In this document: positions 31,799 through 42,635 of the stretch, piece after piece
Layout: every line of letters starts with the position of its first letter
Numbering within the stretch: position 1 is the stretch's first letter
Assembly (NCBI GenBank): GCA_030512335.1
Contig: JAULSU010000001.1
Location: 7,936,001-8,000,000 of the forward strand
Direction: 5' to 3'
DNA length: 64,000 nt
Source: Immersiella caudata
Lineage: Eukaryota > Ascomycota > Sordariomycetes > Sordariales > Lasiosphaeriaceae
Position numbers and translations under genes: made by a program
The notes under the pieces: model-generated
What the model was told of the DNA's origin: nothing
Database searches by the model: none
What the model saw: only the letters and a program-made list of their open reading frames with translations

Positions 31799-32448
31799 CT
31801 GCGCTGCCGCAACGGGGAGGTGGTTAGCCTGAGGCAGCCAGCAAACCGCGATGACAACTGTTTGTATTACGGAACAACACCCCGCGCATCGCGCCTCGGG
31901 CGAAATGGTGACCGAGGATCTTAACTTACCGCCAAGGAGTCACAGACCGCTCCCAGAACAAGCGCAAAGAGGGTGGAGATGTTTGCAGAAGTACTGGCGA
32001 GAATGGCAACGTTCTAGCAGAGGTGGAAGGAGGAGAGTGAAAACCGAAGGAACGAAACCAGGCCAGACTGTTGGGTTCCCATGCGTCCTCTGTTGTTGTT
32101 CACATTGCTGCTGATGATGGGGAACTGCCATAATAAATATTTGCGGTCTATATCAACTGTGATGGCACATTACTAGCAAGTGATGACTGTATGGAAGACA
32201 CTTGCGCCAAAAATGAAGTTTAAAGCGATAGGTTGTGCGTGGAAATAAAGTGCGTGGCAATGTAGGTACCTTAGGTAGGTAGGCGAACCAACTGCGCGCT
32301 ACTCACGCTGATGCTGACTGCGTTGGCGTTGAGACAAACCAAAGAATGCAGATTCAGTTTAAAAAGAAGGACTGCTTGTTAGTGTTGGATGGTCTGCAAA
32401 AAGGCAAAAAAAAGGCAAAAAAAAAAAAAAAAAAAAAATGAAGGTGGG

Positions 32449-32528
32449 AAAAAACCCAGCCCAGACTTGAACTAGGAATTATTTGACTCGACTCTTAAGC
32501 CCTGCCTCCAGTGTTGGCCACCTGCTCC
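32449..32528 (-). tRNA. tRNA-Leu-like relic
   Basis: On the minus strand, TGGCCAACACTGG (box A-like, with D-stem GCC/GGC and loop A..GG.A) is followed by CTTAAGA (would give anticodon TAA), a CCTAG-TTCAAGT-CTGGG T-arm (box B) and TTTTTT. Box spacing is tRNA-like. The anticodon stem and two acceptor pairs do not form, so it is probably not functional. Confidence 0.3.
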
Positions 32529-32554
32529 TCAACGCTTTTCTCCAGATCCTTCGC

Positions 32555-33210
32555 TTACCAGTACGCTCTCTCCCGTCCCGCTTGAACCTCTTCACGAAGC
32601 AGCCACCACTTCGTATCGAAGTATTCTTCGACCCCACAGAGACCTGCTTCGTCGAGGCCCAATGTGGATGCAGTTTTCTCAGGGTTGACCCAATGGGGGG
32701 CTCGAGCCTCCCGTGCCAACGCCCCAGCCATTTTGTGAAGCCCTACCTTTTCACGCTTCACCCAGCTCAATTGGATCTGACGTTCCCTCTCCCCGGTCTC
32801 TTCCGCTAGCTCTACGATTTTATCAATGATGGGTCCGAGGTACGACAGCATCATGGATCCCCCCTTCTCGTACCCCTGCTTCCCGATAAGGTCTCGGATG
32901 ATACTGACGCAGGTTGCTGCGTCGGTGAAGATTCGTATGCGGCGGTTGCGGATATTCTTGAAAACTATGATGTCGCGAGCGGTGGCGCGAGACTCCGCAC
33001 TGGCTAGGAGTTCAGCATGTTGGGCCGAAACAACCCTCTGGAGATGCTAGCCCCGAGCGACGACTGACGGCTCGCTGACTTCCTCAAAGCCCCTGTGTAC
33101 GATGGCGTATGATCCCCCCACGGGGCACAAAATGGGGGTCTATGGGTCCGCGTGATTCTGAACCGTCGGTGTAAAACACGCCAAGATTTGGTGTTCCGTC
33201 GTGAAAGGTA
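32555..33210 (-). pseudogene. RNase H domain relic of retrotransposon type
   Basis: The RNase H core is recognisable across two frames: GVFYTDGSES (first Asp and the Glu/Ser block) near 33180, then GSYAIVHRGFEEVSEPSVVA, AQHAELLASAESRATARDII (catalytic Glu), NRRIRIFTDAATCVSIIRDL (second Asp) and a helical tail ending GRERAYW at 32555. A frameshift near 33120 and a TAG near 33050 disrupt it. LINE (Tad-like) elements of ascomycetes carry such a domain at their 3' end; no reverse transcriptase was found upstream. A domesticated host RNase H gene is less likely given the damage. Confidence 0.55.
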
Positions 33211-34750
33211 GTCGGTCCCGCTTCGGCTTTCCGTGCGGTTTAATTAGACAAACACGTGGGTCGGGCATTCCGTATTCCTGGCTCTGCGGATTGCGTGCCA
33301 CATGCCACCCGTTAATACCAAAGCCTCGAGCTAGACAACGGTGATATCTAACGACCGAACTGTGGTGGTTGGAACCATTGGATATGAAATGTTCTCAGGT
33401 GGTGTGGTATGATTCGGACGGTTTTCTGCGGCCTCGTTGGCGTAGATGACGGCTTGTCTGGGGGTAAGTGCGTATTTTCACCTGGGAGATGCGCGGGGGC
33501 GAGGACGAAAGCAACTCGAGCGTGATCGGCAAAGGTGGCAAAGGAGTGGGGGAGGTACGGGGCAAAACGGGAGAAGGGGAAGCCGGAATTTGGCTGCCTG
33601 AATTAGAACCAAGACGGAGAGGCAAAAGCTCAGGGCGAAAGTGAGGTATAAAGTTATCACTGACATTGCTGGATTGCTAGTGTCGGAGGTAGAGTGCCTA
33701 CCGATGTTAGTGAGAAGGGAGTGAAATCGTCAATGGATACCATCTCGTCTTCTCTTCACGATGACCATAAACAGTCGTTGCCGGTGCGCAATAAGGGAAG
33801 GCGGCGGGGCTGCGAGGCGAAGAATGACCTCTCCAACCTCGAGAAAACCGGCACGTCCAGCTTCAGGTCCGTTGGAAAAGTCCGCTCCAGTAATCAAGGA
33901 CCTAGCACCTCGCACGCCCTCGGGCCCAAAGTGGAAATATTTAGAACGCTGTGTGGTAGGTCGCGCGCCGTGCCGTGTTGGTCCGGGGCCCGCGGAGCGA
34001 TGGTAGCTGTACTCCTCTAAGACACACATCCCACTTTCAACACATCACCAATATCAATACTCATCTACATACTCCAAGCCAATGTGTAGCCAAATAGGGA
34101 AAAGGCATGATGTTGCTGTTGCCCACTGTCCATGGATGCCGCTTTATACCGGGCCGACCCTCAAAGGCGCAAGGCTGAGGGTACGAAGTGACGCACGTTG
34201 TACAGGTTAACATCCCTCTCGTCCCTCCCCCTCAGCGTGACATCAAGCTCAACACGCAACTACATGCCCGGATACTCTTGTTTGTCTTGATGTGTTATTA
34301 AGTATATGAGCAATTGGACTCCTTGGCCTGCACCTGGGACAAACCAGGGTGTGGTGACGGGCCACGATCTCGGCGAGTGGCGCCGCACGCTAGACCCACA
34401 GTGAGCAACATGGAACTTGTACCAAGCTACTGCTTCACAGCATCTGCGTCGCATTCAACCTAGCCCAGTGACGCCTTAGATTCCCAGGAATCTCTGCTCA
34501 GCCATTGTCATCTTCCTCCGAGCAATAGCTTCATTCTTTCCATTCTAAACAGTGTAGCATCTCTCCCCGAGTTTCTTTCATTCCTCCTTGAAATCGCTCT
34601 CGACCTAGGTAGTTGACAATGCCGAGCAACTGCCGCCCCTCGTCAAAAGACCGACCACTATAAGCTGCTTTCAAGCAACCCGTTTCAATTGACAATCCCC
34701 CCTCTTTCCCTCCAAAACACATGATAAAAATCTCTCCACCAACCGAGGAT
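33211..34750. other. Intergenic region (1.5 kb)
   Basis: No supported gene. Could contain further degraded retroelement sequence upstream of the RNase H relic, but no motif was recognised. Confidence 0.4.
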
Positions 34751-36207
34751 CTAGCCTTCAACTTCGCCTTTAACTTCATCCGCGTACCGCCCCGAAGCCA
34801 AAAGAGTGCGGGACCTGTCTAAAACAGTGGAAGCAGGGCGTACCCAGTTGACAACAGGGCGTCCATCACGGAGAGCATCGCGTCGAAAAAAGTTGTAGCC
34901 GCTGACCGGAACCGCCGACCGAATCCCGCACGAGGTACTAGGGATTGGATACAGAGGGTCTTCGTAGTCGAGAACATCGACCGTTTCACCTGGCGGGATC
35001 GGCATGTGCCTGGGGACACGCAGGGGGTTCGCCGGCACGCGGCAGCGAGGGTCAGCGCGGCGCCGGCGAAGCCAGTCGGTGAGAACGGCGCGGTGGGCCT
35101 CGGCCGGGCTGTCGAGGTGGGTATCCGGGTGCGCTGTCCACGACGGCCGTTTCCTCCTTCTCCCCTCCCTGTTCTTGTTTCTTCCTCTCTTTTTCAGGGT
35201 TGGCCTCCTTTGTGCTTTGGATCGTAAAAGACGATGACGAAAAGGTACCTGGAGGTGGGTTCACAGCCGTGAGAGGACGTGGTCTTGGTGCTCCTCCCTC
35301 GGCGTCGTCCGTCCCGGCGGTTCCAAGATCAAATGGATCAAAGGTTACCCCCCTTAGTTCAGAAGCTGCGGGTGGAACACATGTGCCGAGGACTTCGCCG
35401 CGATGTCGCGCCTTTCTTAGGTCGATGATGATAAGGTTGTCGGTCGTGGGGTCGACCATAAGGTTACGGGTGCGGATGTCTTGATGGTTGATGCCACGCT
35501 CGAGATGAAGTTCGTCAAGGGCCTGAAGAAGCTGCTTGGCCCATTTGAGCTTGAATACCCGAGTTCGTCGCGCCGACTGCAGAGTGCCGCCGGGGATAAA
35601 GGGCATCGTGTAGCCGACGACGCCGCCTCTCTCGTCGAGAACAAGGTGCCGGAGGGATACGAAGTTCGGATGCTCCGCCATGCCGGCCAGGAAGTGGGCG
35701 CTATACCACACATCGGTCATGACTTTGTCGTCTTCGTAGTGCTTGAAGACCAGGCGTCCCGATGGTTGCGAGACGGGCCTGACAACGTCAACGAACGGGC
35801 CAAGACGCTTCACCTCGACGAGACGGTCGCGCGCAATCGTCGGCGGCTTTGTGGAGCTGGGCAGCTGGTAGTCGTCCGGCGGTGCGTAGTACGTGCCCGG
35901 TGTGACATCTGCGGAATCGTCTGACGAGGTGGAAACGACGGTACCATCAGCTTTCATGACAACGGCTGTGACGTCCCGCCCGTCGTCAATCATAGCTGCC
36001 AGAGCGTTGTGAACAGGCGCCCAGGCGGCTTCGTAGTATGCCGAATCCCAATTCTGTTCTGTCGCATCGTCAACGTCCACGATGGTGAGCCGCAGCCAGC
36101 GCCTCGAGTCCCCGTCGTGAATGGGGAAAGCAGAACGTCTTCAGCCCATCTGCTGCAGTAAGAACGGTGGTGGGGAACTGTATGAAGCGAAGCGAAGCCT
36201 CCTCCAT
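34751..36207 (-). pseudogene. Protein-kinase-like gene, apparently damaged
   Basis: An ATG at 36207 opens MEEASLRFIQFPTTVLTAAD, then near 36123-36126 one extra C in a CCCC run shifts the frame; the next frame continues naturally (IHDGDSRRWLRLTIVDVDDA). The kinase region follows: VFKHYEDDKV, a hinge-like GYTMPFIPGGTL, catalytic loop INHQDIRTRNLMVD (HQD replacing HRD) and NLIIIDL (IDL replacing DFG). After this the expected C-lobe helices are absent; instead a low-complexity stretch EKERKKQEQGGEKEE leads to a stop at 35052. A third frame (from about 35140 to 34751) holds the family-like tail PVSGYNFFRRDALRDGRPVV and LDRSRTLLASGRYADE. No canonical intron keeps the frame through. It is either a pseudogene or a divergent pseudokinase with a sequence error. 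Confidence 0.55.
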
Positions 36208-36992
36208 GGCGGCAGGCACGAGCACTTTATCCAATTACCTTGGTGGAGGCAGGAGCAGGAGGGGAATGGGAGGGGGCAAACTTCGGCGGCAGGAACGAGA
36301 TGAATCGGGGGGACAAGTTTTGAGCAGGGCGAAAGGGCGTCAACGACTTATTCCCACGGAGCGCAAAGAACTGGAGTGGTCACCGAACCGCTGCCCGCCG
36401 CTCTCTTTCACTCGCGTTGCGGAGGAATTGGCGGCGGAAGGCTGCAAACGAAGGGCGGAGTCCGGATTGGTCACCACGAAGGCCGAGTTGTACCTGGGGA
36501 CAATGAGGCGAACGTCGCTGTTTGTCGGCAGGGACCCACCAGACCCACCAAGACCTTTCCTTTCTTGCTCGAGACGGTCATCCGACATGAACACGGCTGG
36601 AATTCTGGCAAGCTAAGGGAGTAGCGTTGTGGAAAGTCAGAAATGAGAAATGCGGAGGCTGGGTCGCCAGCAGACCACAACACACCGCTGAGGGTTCTCA
36701 AGTGATGGGGTCGTCGCTCGCTTCATCAATCCAGCCACGGTCTCAGGTAAGCGAAGAACATGAAACGCCAGCGTGCTGTGAGAATGGGAGCTGAGCCTGG
36801 AAACCGCTGAGAGGGTTTCCATTCCCCGCAGCTCATGGCTCGTCCCTAGAATACTAAAGCCACGGATTCGCACCACCCAGAGTGAAGTTGCATCATCATC
36901 ATCATCATCACCATCATCATCCCTCCTCTCTACCCTCTAACCGCCCAGAATCTTCAAAACTCAACTCAATCTACCTCCCATCAATCGAAGCC
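36208..36992. other. Intergenic region with a CAT microsatellite
   Basis: Divergent promoter area. (CAT)n at 36891-36920, ten units with one CAC-type interruption, lies about 70 bp before the next ATG. Confidence 0.6.
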
Positions 36993-37379
36993 ATGTCGAC
37001 CTCGGCAGCGCCGCAGATTTTCTTTCGCCGTGTAGCCCTTGGCTGGCTGCAAGGCCAGATGGCCGCAATCCACAATCGCTGCGCATGCGGTGTGTACCAC
37101 GTTTACTCGCAGTGTGGCCACGTTTCCATCGAGCACAGGCACATGTGCGGCGCTTCATTCTTCGCCGGCACCCCCCGCCTTCGCTTCTGCAACTTTCCAC
37201 CCTAGACCATTGTCGTCAGCAGAATTGTGGTCTCGGAGCCCTGCCCGTCCTGCGCCCTGTCTGGAGAGTATTGGATTAGCTCGGGCACTTGCCTTGTAAG
37301 TGCTGCGAAGAGACTTGAGGAGGCATCAAACGCGTTGCTGACCTCCCTGCTACCTTGGCTAGAAGATACCTTGCCTTGA
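36993..37379 (+). pseudogene. Small Cys/His-rich protein gene with an in-frame stop
   Basis: ATG 36993 gives a Cys/His-rich protein: NRCACGVYHVYSQCGHVSIE, HRHMCGASFF, FCNFPP, then TAG at 37203-37205. The same frame continues for 57 codons with the matching second half (RIVVSEPCPSCALSGEYW...) to TGA at 37377-37379. Paired CxC, CGH, CG and CPSC resemble small fungal zinc-binding proteins of unknown role. Either the first 70 residues are the whole protein, or TAG (one C-to-T change from CAG) truncates a 128-residue product. No intron with GT-AG removes the stop cleanly. Confidence 0.45.
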
Positions 37380-37726
37380 GGATTTCCCAACCCCGACCGA
37401 CGAGTATCTACAAGAGTGCCTTTCAGGTCCGCCGGATTGAGAGCATGGGTTGCAGAGGACGGCGAAATTGTTCGTTTTGAGACAGGAAGAGGACGCAGCG
37501 AGGGAGGAAACAGAGCTTCGGATTCGGATTTTGGAGTTCTAGTTTGTCACAAAGAGCTTTGATCAAATTTCTCAAATTGCGTGCAACGAGAATGCATCTA
37601 TGCGTCATAAGAGCCTGAAAACTCAGGTAGCCTGCATAACCGTCCCATCTCCAGTGCCCAGAGTGCGAAACTTCTTTGCTGAGCATACCCCAAGTCCGAT
37701 AGGGCTCTGCACAATCACCCAGAATT
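37380..37726. other. Short intergenic region
   Basis: 3' flanks of two convergent genes. Nothing recognised. Confidence 0.45.
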
Positions 37727-39511
37727 TCACCTCTCAGCTAACCTCTTCCCTTCCACCTCGTCCTCCATGCACGTAATCGTATACTTCTTTGCCATCCGCT
37801 CCTGGAAAATTTCGCTGACACCAACTGCCAACGTCAGTACCTCTTCCCACATCAAACAAGCAAGAAGAGTGAGGCTCAAAAGACTTACAAGCATTAAAAT
37901 AAACAAACTTCACCACCGTCGGCGCCCACACCGTAACCGCAATCAACTGCCCAAACCCCCACCCTCTCGGATCCCCCAAATCCACCCCCTCCACAATAAG
38001 CACCAACACGCTGAAATACGACCCTGCCAACAGCAGCAGCAACACCTCGACAAGAACCCAATACACCGTCGTCACCACCACCCAAACCCTCTCCCTTCCT
38101 CGAAGTTTACAACCCCGATCGATCTCCAAAATCCACCTCATCTGCGCCGGGACGGCCTTTGGCACCTTAACCGCAATCTGATCAGCCAAGAGTCCCGCCC
38201 ACGTAACCGCCCCAAGACCACACGCCATCCAAGCGGCGATGTCATTATCCAGAAACTTCGTCTCCCCCGGGGGACGACAGAACGTCATCGGGCTCGGATT
38301 CCCACCACACCCCGGGAGCGGCGCGTCTTCTTTGAATCCCTCCCATAGCCCCTCAGCAGAAGGCATGAGTCGACTTCGTCTACCGAAGATAATACCCGCG
38401 AGGATGCATGCGATTGTGGTGAGGACGAAATTGTATGTCCACTGCATGCCTGCGCGCTGGAGGGAGCATTGCACGAGAAGGACTCCGGAGAGGGCGGCGA
38501 TGTTAAGAAGGGCGGCTAGACCGGAGTTGAGAATGACGTCGGCGTAGGAGGTGTTGTTGGCTCCCACAGTATTAGTGATGTTGGGGTCGAAGCTGACGAG
38601 GGTGGCGACTTGGACGGCGAGGAGGAAGTAGATTTGGATTTCTTGGAATTCGATGATGGAGGAGGTAACTGCAGAGCGAAGGCGGGAGGCGGAGAGGCGG
38701 GATTGGAGGTATGTTAGTTTTGCGGAGGGGGTTTTGGGGAGGAGGGTGCCGAGGCCGCGGGTCCAGGCTGTGGAGAATTTGAGGAGGAGGAAGAAGAAGA
38801 CGGCTAGGCCGGTTTGGAAGAAGTAGGAGATCATGACCTAGATAACAGTTAGCCAACTGCCCGAAACCTACTCGTCATACTCACTCCTGGCCCTGCAATA
38901 TCTGCATTAACTTCAACCCTCGTCCCATCACAATACGTTGCCAGGCTCGATGATATCATCGCGAGATTCTCCACGTTGACGTCAACACCGGCCAGACCTA
39001 AAGCCTCGTCTCCACACTCTCCCATACTCGACAATATGCAAGACTGCGGAAGACACTCTTTAACATGCCCAAACACCCCCGTGGCATTCCACCCCGAAAG
39101 CTCCGGAACCCCCAAAGTCTCCATCACTCCCGCCGCCGCCGCACCCCCCCTCTCAACCTCATAAGTTCCATTCTGCACCAGTAGCGCAGCCCCCGCCAGC
39201 GCCGTACACACTCGGAAATTCGTCGGCGTGAAGAGAGAAGCAGGATGCGCACAGGCCTCAGTGCAGTTCCGCGAACCAGAAGTCGTCGTGCAGTCTTTCG
39301 GCCCAAAGCTTATCCTGATCTCTTGCCGTGCAGAAGACGACTGCAATATCGCCACGAGTTCCTCGGGCGCTGTCTCGAAGAATGGAACCAATGATAGACC
39401 TCCGGAGTCGTCGAACCAGCTGTAGTCGAAGTTGCCAAACCAGTTGTAGCTCGGTGGTTCGAGGTCTTGCTCGAGTATAAGGGATGCCCTTTGTGGGCTT
39501 TGGGTGGTCAT
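37727..39511 (-). CDS. Polytopic membrane protein of unknown function
   Basis: Three exons, 38885-39511, 37889-38837 and 37727-37824, 557 residues in one frame. The N-terminal 200 residues are extracytoplasmic in character: DCTTTSGSRNCTEACAHPAS, VCTALAGAALLV, ECLPQSCILSSMGECGDE, several N-glycosylation sites. About seven spans follow, e.g. ISYFFQTGLAVFFFLLLKF, YFLLAVQVATLVSF, LAALLNIAALSGVLLVQC, WTYNFVLTTIACILAGIIF, AAWMACGLGAVTWAGLLA, VVTTVYWVLVEVLLLLLAG and FGQLIAVTVWAPTVVKFVYF. The tail ends FQERMAKKYTITCMEDEVEG. Many Pezizomycotina have such proteins with no assigned role. Receptor-like topology is only a guess. Confidence 0.8.
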
Positions 39512-40602
39512 TTTGGCAGAAGAACTGCGTGCTGCATTTTGGTCGTGAGGCCGCCCTTCTGCGCGGGTTGACGTGCGAGGGAGATCATCTTATTTCGCAC
39601 GCGGCTCGGACTGTTGCAATGAAACGCGTCGCACGGCATGGGCTTATGACGTTGAGCTGAAAACTGTGCCCCACGATTGGGAGAGACTTGGCGTAGGATG
39701 CGGCTAGTTCGTCTTTTTTTTTAGTTGCAGAGCTGGGGTCTCGGAACGAGGGAGGGTAGGGATCGGCAGGCAGCAGTGAAACGCAACGTCGCGGCTCCCA
39801 CCCACCCACAACGTCCGTTTCGCCCCCGTGAATCCGTGAATCATTGAGAATCATCTCGAACAAATCTCTCGAACAAATAGCCACCAAGGTCAGGGTTGAA
39901 GAAGGCGACGACGGACTTTGGGTGATTGTTTGTTGACGGAGGTAAACTTCGTAAGCCGGCGCAACTCTTTCCGAAGGCGAACAAAATACTGCCACCCTGC
40001 TGATTCCGAAACGTCTCCCTGTTGTTCGAAAACCACCACAGGCAAACGAAGTTCGCAATTGCATCCTCTCCGGAAAAAAACAACACCCAGAAGTGTTTGT
40101 GCCAAGATATTTCTCTGCTCAGAAAAGACGAATCCCCCTTCTTGCCGCGTCGCTCCACCACCCGACTCAGGGGTGCCACACATCAGACCCGCAAGATAAG
40201 ATCGATTAGATTAGATCCAATCTGCCGGGCTCTCCGCACCCGCAGACATCCCTCGGTGAGGCTGGGCTTTCACGCTTTCCCCGCCCGGCGCAAATAGCCG
40301 AACCACCGCTCCTCTCCGGCCAATATCCCCGATAGGGCCATGATCAGCCAGCCGGAATGGCGGACTCCAGAATTGGCAGCAATTGCAATCTGACGACTGG
40401 TGAAGTAGGGAGGCGAATTGTAGGCATTTCCTTCCGGAAGCAGGGCAGGATTGGTGGGGGTGCGAGGTTCCCGGAGTCTGGGCGACGGACGGCAGGTATA
40501 AGATTGGAAGCTTCCGCAGCCGATGCAGAGAAGGAAAAGGTCCCGGGATCCAATTCACCTCTACCTTGCTTCATTCCACCGCTCAAATCTCCGGTTAACA
40601 CA
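39512..40602. other. Divergent intergenic region
   Basis: Shared upstream region of the polytopic protein (-) and cupredoxin (+) genes. No gene recognised. Confidence 0.45.
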
Positions 40603-41108
40603 ATGCACTTCTCACAGCTCCTCGCCCTGGCAGCAACCGCCACCGCAGCCAGCGTCCGCATCGACGTCGGCAAGAGCGGTCTCACATTCACCCCCGACTC
40701 TGTGACTGCAGCCATCGGCGACACGCTCGAGTTCTACTTCGTCGGCGGCACCCACGATGCTGTGACAAGCAGCTACGCAGCTCCATGCACACCCGCCGCC
40801 TCAGGCGAGCGCTTCTCATCCGGCGTTCAGGTTGGATCTGCTTCGAATGTAAGCATCTGTTTCCCCGACATATTGATGATTGACGCTGATGCTGTGTTTG
40901 CCAGAAAAACGTCTTCAAGGTCCTCGTCAACACGACCGAGCCGCAATTCTATTACTGCTCCGTCGGCCAGCACTGCGCCAACGGCATGGTTGCTGCTGTC
41001 AATCCTGCTGCTGGCCAGACTGTGACAGCCCTGAAGGCTGCTGCGAGGGGCAAGGCGGCCGGGAGACCCACTGGCGTATATGGCGGAAAGATGGAGACTG
41101 TTCCGTGA
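40603..41108 (+). CDS. Secreted cupredoxin-like protein (type 1 copper)
   Basis: Two exons, 40603-40848 and 40905-41108 (intron GTAAGC...GCCAG), 149 residues. Signal peptide 1-16. The mature protein is a single plastocyanin-like beta-barrel with a complete candidate type 1 copper set: H51 (GGTHDAV), C100 (FYYCSV), H105 (GQHC) and M110 (NGM). Fungal relatives are extracellular Ser-rich proteins expressed at the surface or during host contact; many have lost ligands, this one has not. It lacks the usual Ser-rich GPI-anchored tail, so it is likely soluble. Confidence 0.9.
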
Positions 41109-41343
41109 GACACTCCAAAACTGGCCCGATACTGTAGCGTCCGATCAAGCCAGAACCGTGTATGGTTAGCAAAACAAAAGCGTCACTCCTCAAAAGACTT
41201 CGTTTCGGCCGATTGTGCACTGTTTTGGTGCAACCTTTACTGATATGCTCCCCACCCGATGCCGTATGCTACCGGTAGTTAACCCAACGCCGAATGGAAC
41301 CAAACCAAACCAAACCAAACCATATGCAAAGACCGTTGGCCCC

Positions 41344-42635
41344 TCAGTCCTTCTTTATATCAATCACGATCTCGTGACTCGTTCTCCTCATCGACGCAAT
41401 CGAGTGCTGGATAGGGCCCTGTGGCGAACGTATCGGCCGAGATCCAATCGTGAGGACACGCCCGCTCCGCACGAGGTCGAGAGAGGGGTTTCCTTGCCCG
41501 GGCCCTTCCACTAACTTTGGAAACCATTTCGCCAAGAGAGGCTTGTACGTCATTATGCAAGCCACGCAGACGGTTGCATTTGTCTCAACGCACGACCAAA
41601 AGGCAGTGGAGACGTTGTCGAATGTAAAGTCGGCGGTCGTAGACGAGAGGTTGAGAAGGTAGGTTCGGATGATTGATATGAAACAGACGCTGAGCCGAAA
41701 GTTAGTGACAAAAATGGATGGAACAAGAGGATTGTGGGGTACTGACAAGAACCCAAAGGCGAAGAGGACAAAGAGCAGTATCTTCTGCCGCTTCGGAAAT
41801 CGTGCCCTGAGAATGACCGGCATGGGTATCATGTATATCATGAAGTCAGTAGCGACGTGCAAGTACGTGTTGACCCACCACACCCCCTTGGGGTGGCAGT
41901 AGGCGCCATTGAACTGGAGCTCAAAATCCCAAAACGCCCTCAGGGGTACGCAGGCTGTAAACACGGTGACGACAACACATATGTTGTAGATCATGACGAG
42001 GATGAGAAGATAGTAGGCGGCTCGGTTGATGCGAGGAAACGTCCAGATTCGGAGAAACAAGAGCAGAATCGACACTTGTGAGCACCAGAGGCTAAGCTCA
42101 TACAGCAGTATTGCGGCCCAGCCTACCTGAAACATGGCGTTAGCGCTTGGCACTACCCCGGACGAACGACAAACTCACCTTGCCCATAGGCATGAAATTC
42201 TCAAGTGGAATGTGATACACGTGCTGGCCATGGCCAAGGGATGCCTCTGGAATGGGCGGGGTCGTTAGTGAGGTCCCCAGTTGTGAGTGTGGGTGTCTTA
42301 CGGATCCCGAAAGCCACGCACATCGCATTCGAGAAGACCTACGAGGTGAGTATGAGCTGACCTGCCAATTCCCCATAGGCGATGCGGAGACTTACTTGAG
42401 CGGCGACAATGAGCCAGTCCTCCCAGTTCAAGACGGTGATGATGATGCGGCGTGTGTAGAAGCGCAAAACCACAAATACTGTGCCGACGAAGGCGGTGAC
42501 GGCGGCCGAAACCATAATGTCAACCGAGTATCTGCGGTCGGTACCCCATGGTACCCCGATCGGGCCGGACCCGAAGCCTAGAAGCGACGGCAGAACCGGC
42601 AACCGCAAGGGGGCGCCGGTCGAGTTGTCCGCCAT
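41344..42635 (-). CDS. Fungal rhodopsin-domain (SAT4/PTH11-like) 7TM protein
   Basis: Five exons: 42396-42635, 42302-42338, 42179-42246, 41747-42126 and 41344-41689, 356 residues. The integral membrane rhodopsin-type domain of Pezizomycotina is recognisable: VVLRFYTRRIIITVLNWEDW (TM2 and the WEDW turn), FGIQASLGHGQHVY, LYELSLWCSQVSILLLFLRI, VFTACVPLRAFWDF, NGAYCHPKGVWWVNTYLHVA, ATDFMIYMIPMPVILRARFP, then RTYLLNLSSTTADFTFDNVS and WSCVETNATVCVACIMTYKP. No CFEM domain precedes it, unlike canonical Pth11. The exon 4/5 junction uses donor GTCAGT. The ligand and signalling partner are unknown; some members act in host sensing. Confidence 0.9.

Noticed and set aside
36889..36992. His-rich N-terminus encoded by the CAT repeat
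   Set aside because: The upstream in-frame ATG would add a poly-His stretch; it is more simply a 5' UTR microsatellite before ATG 36993.
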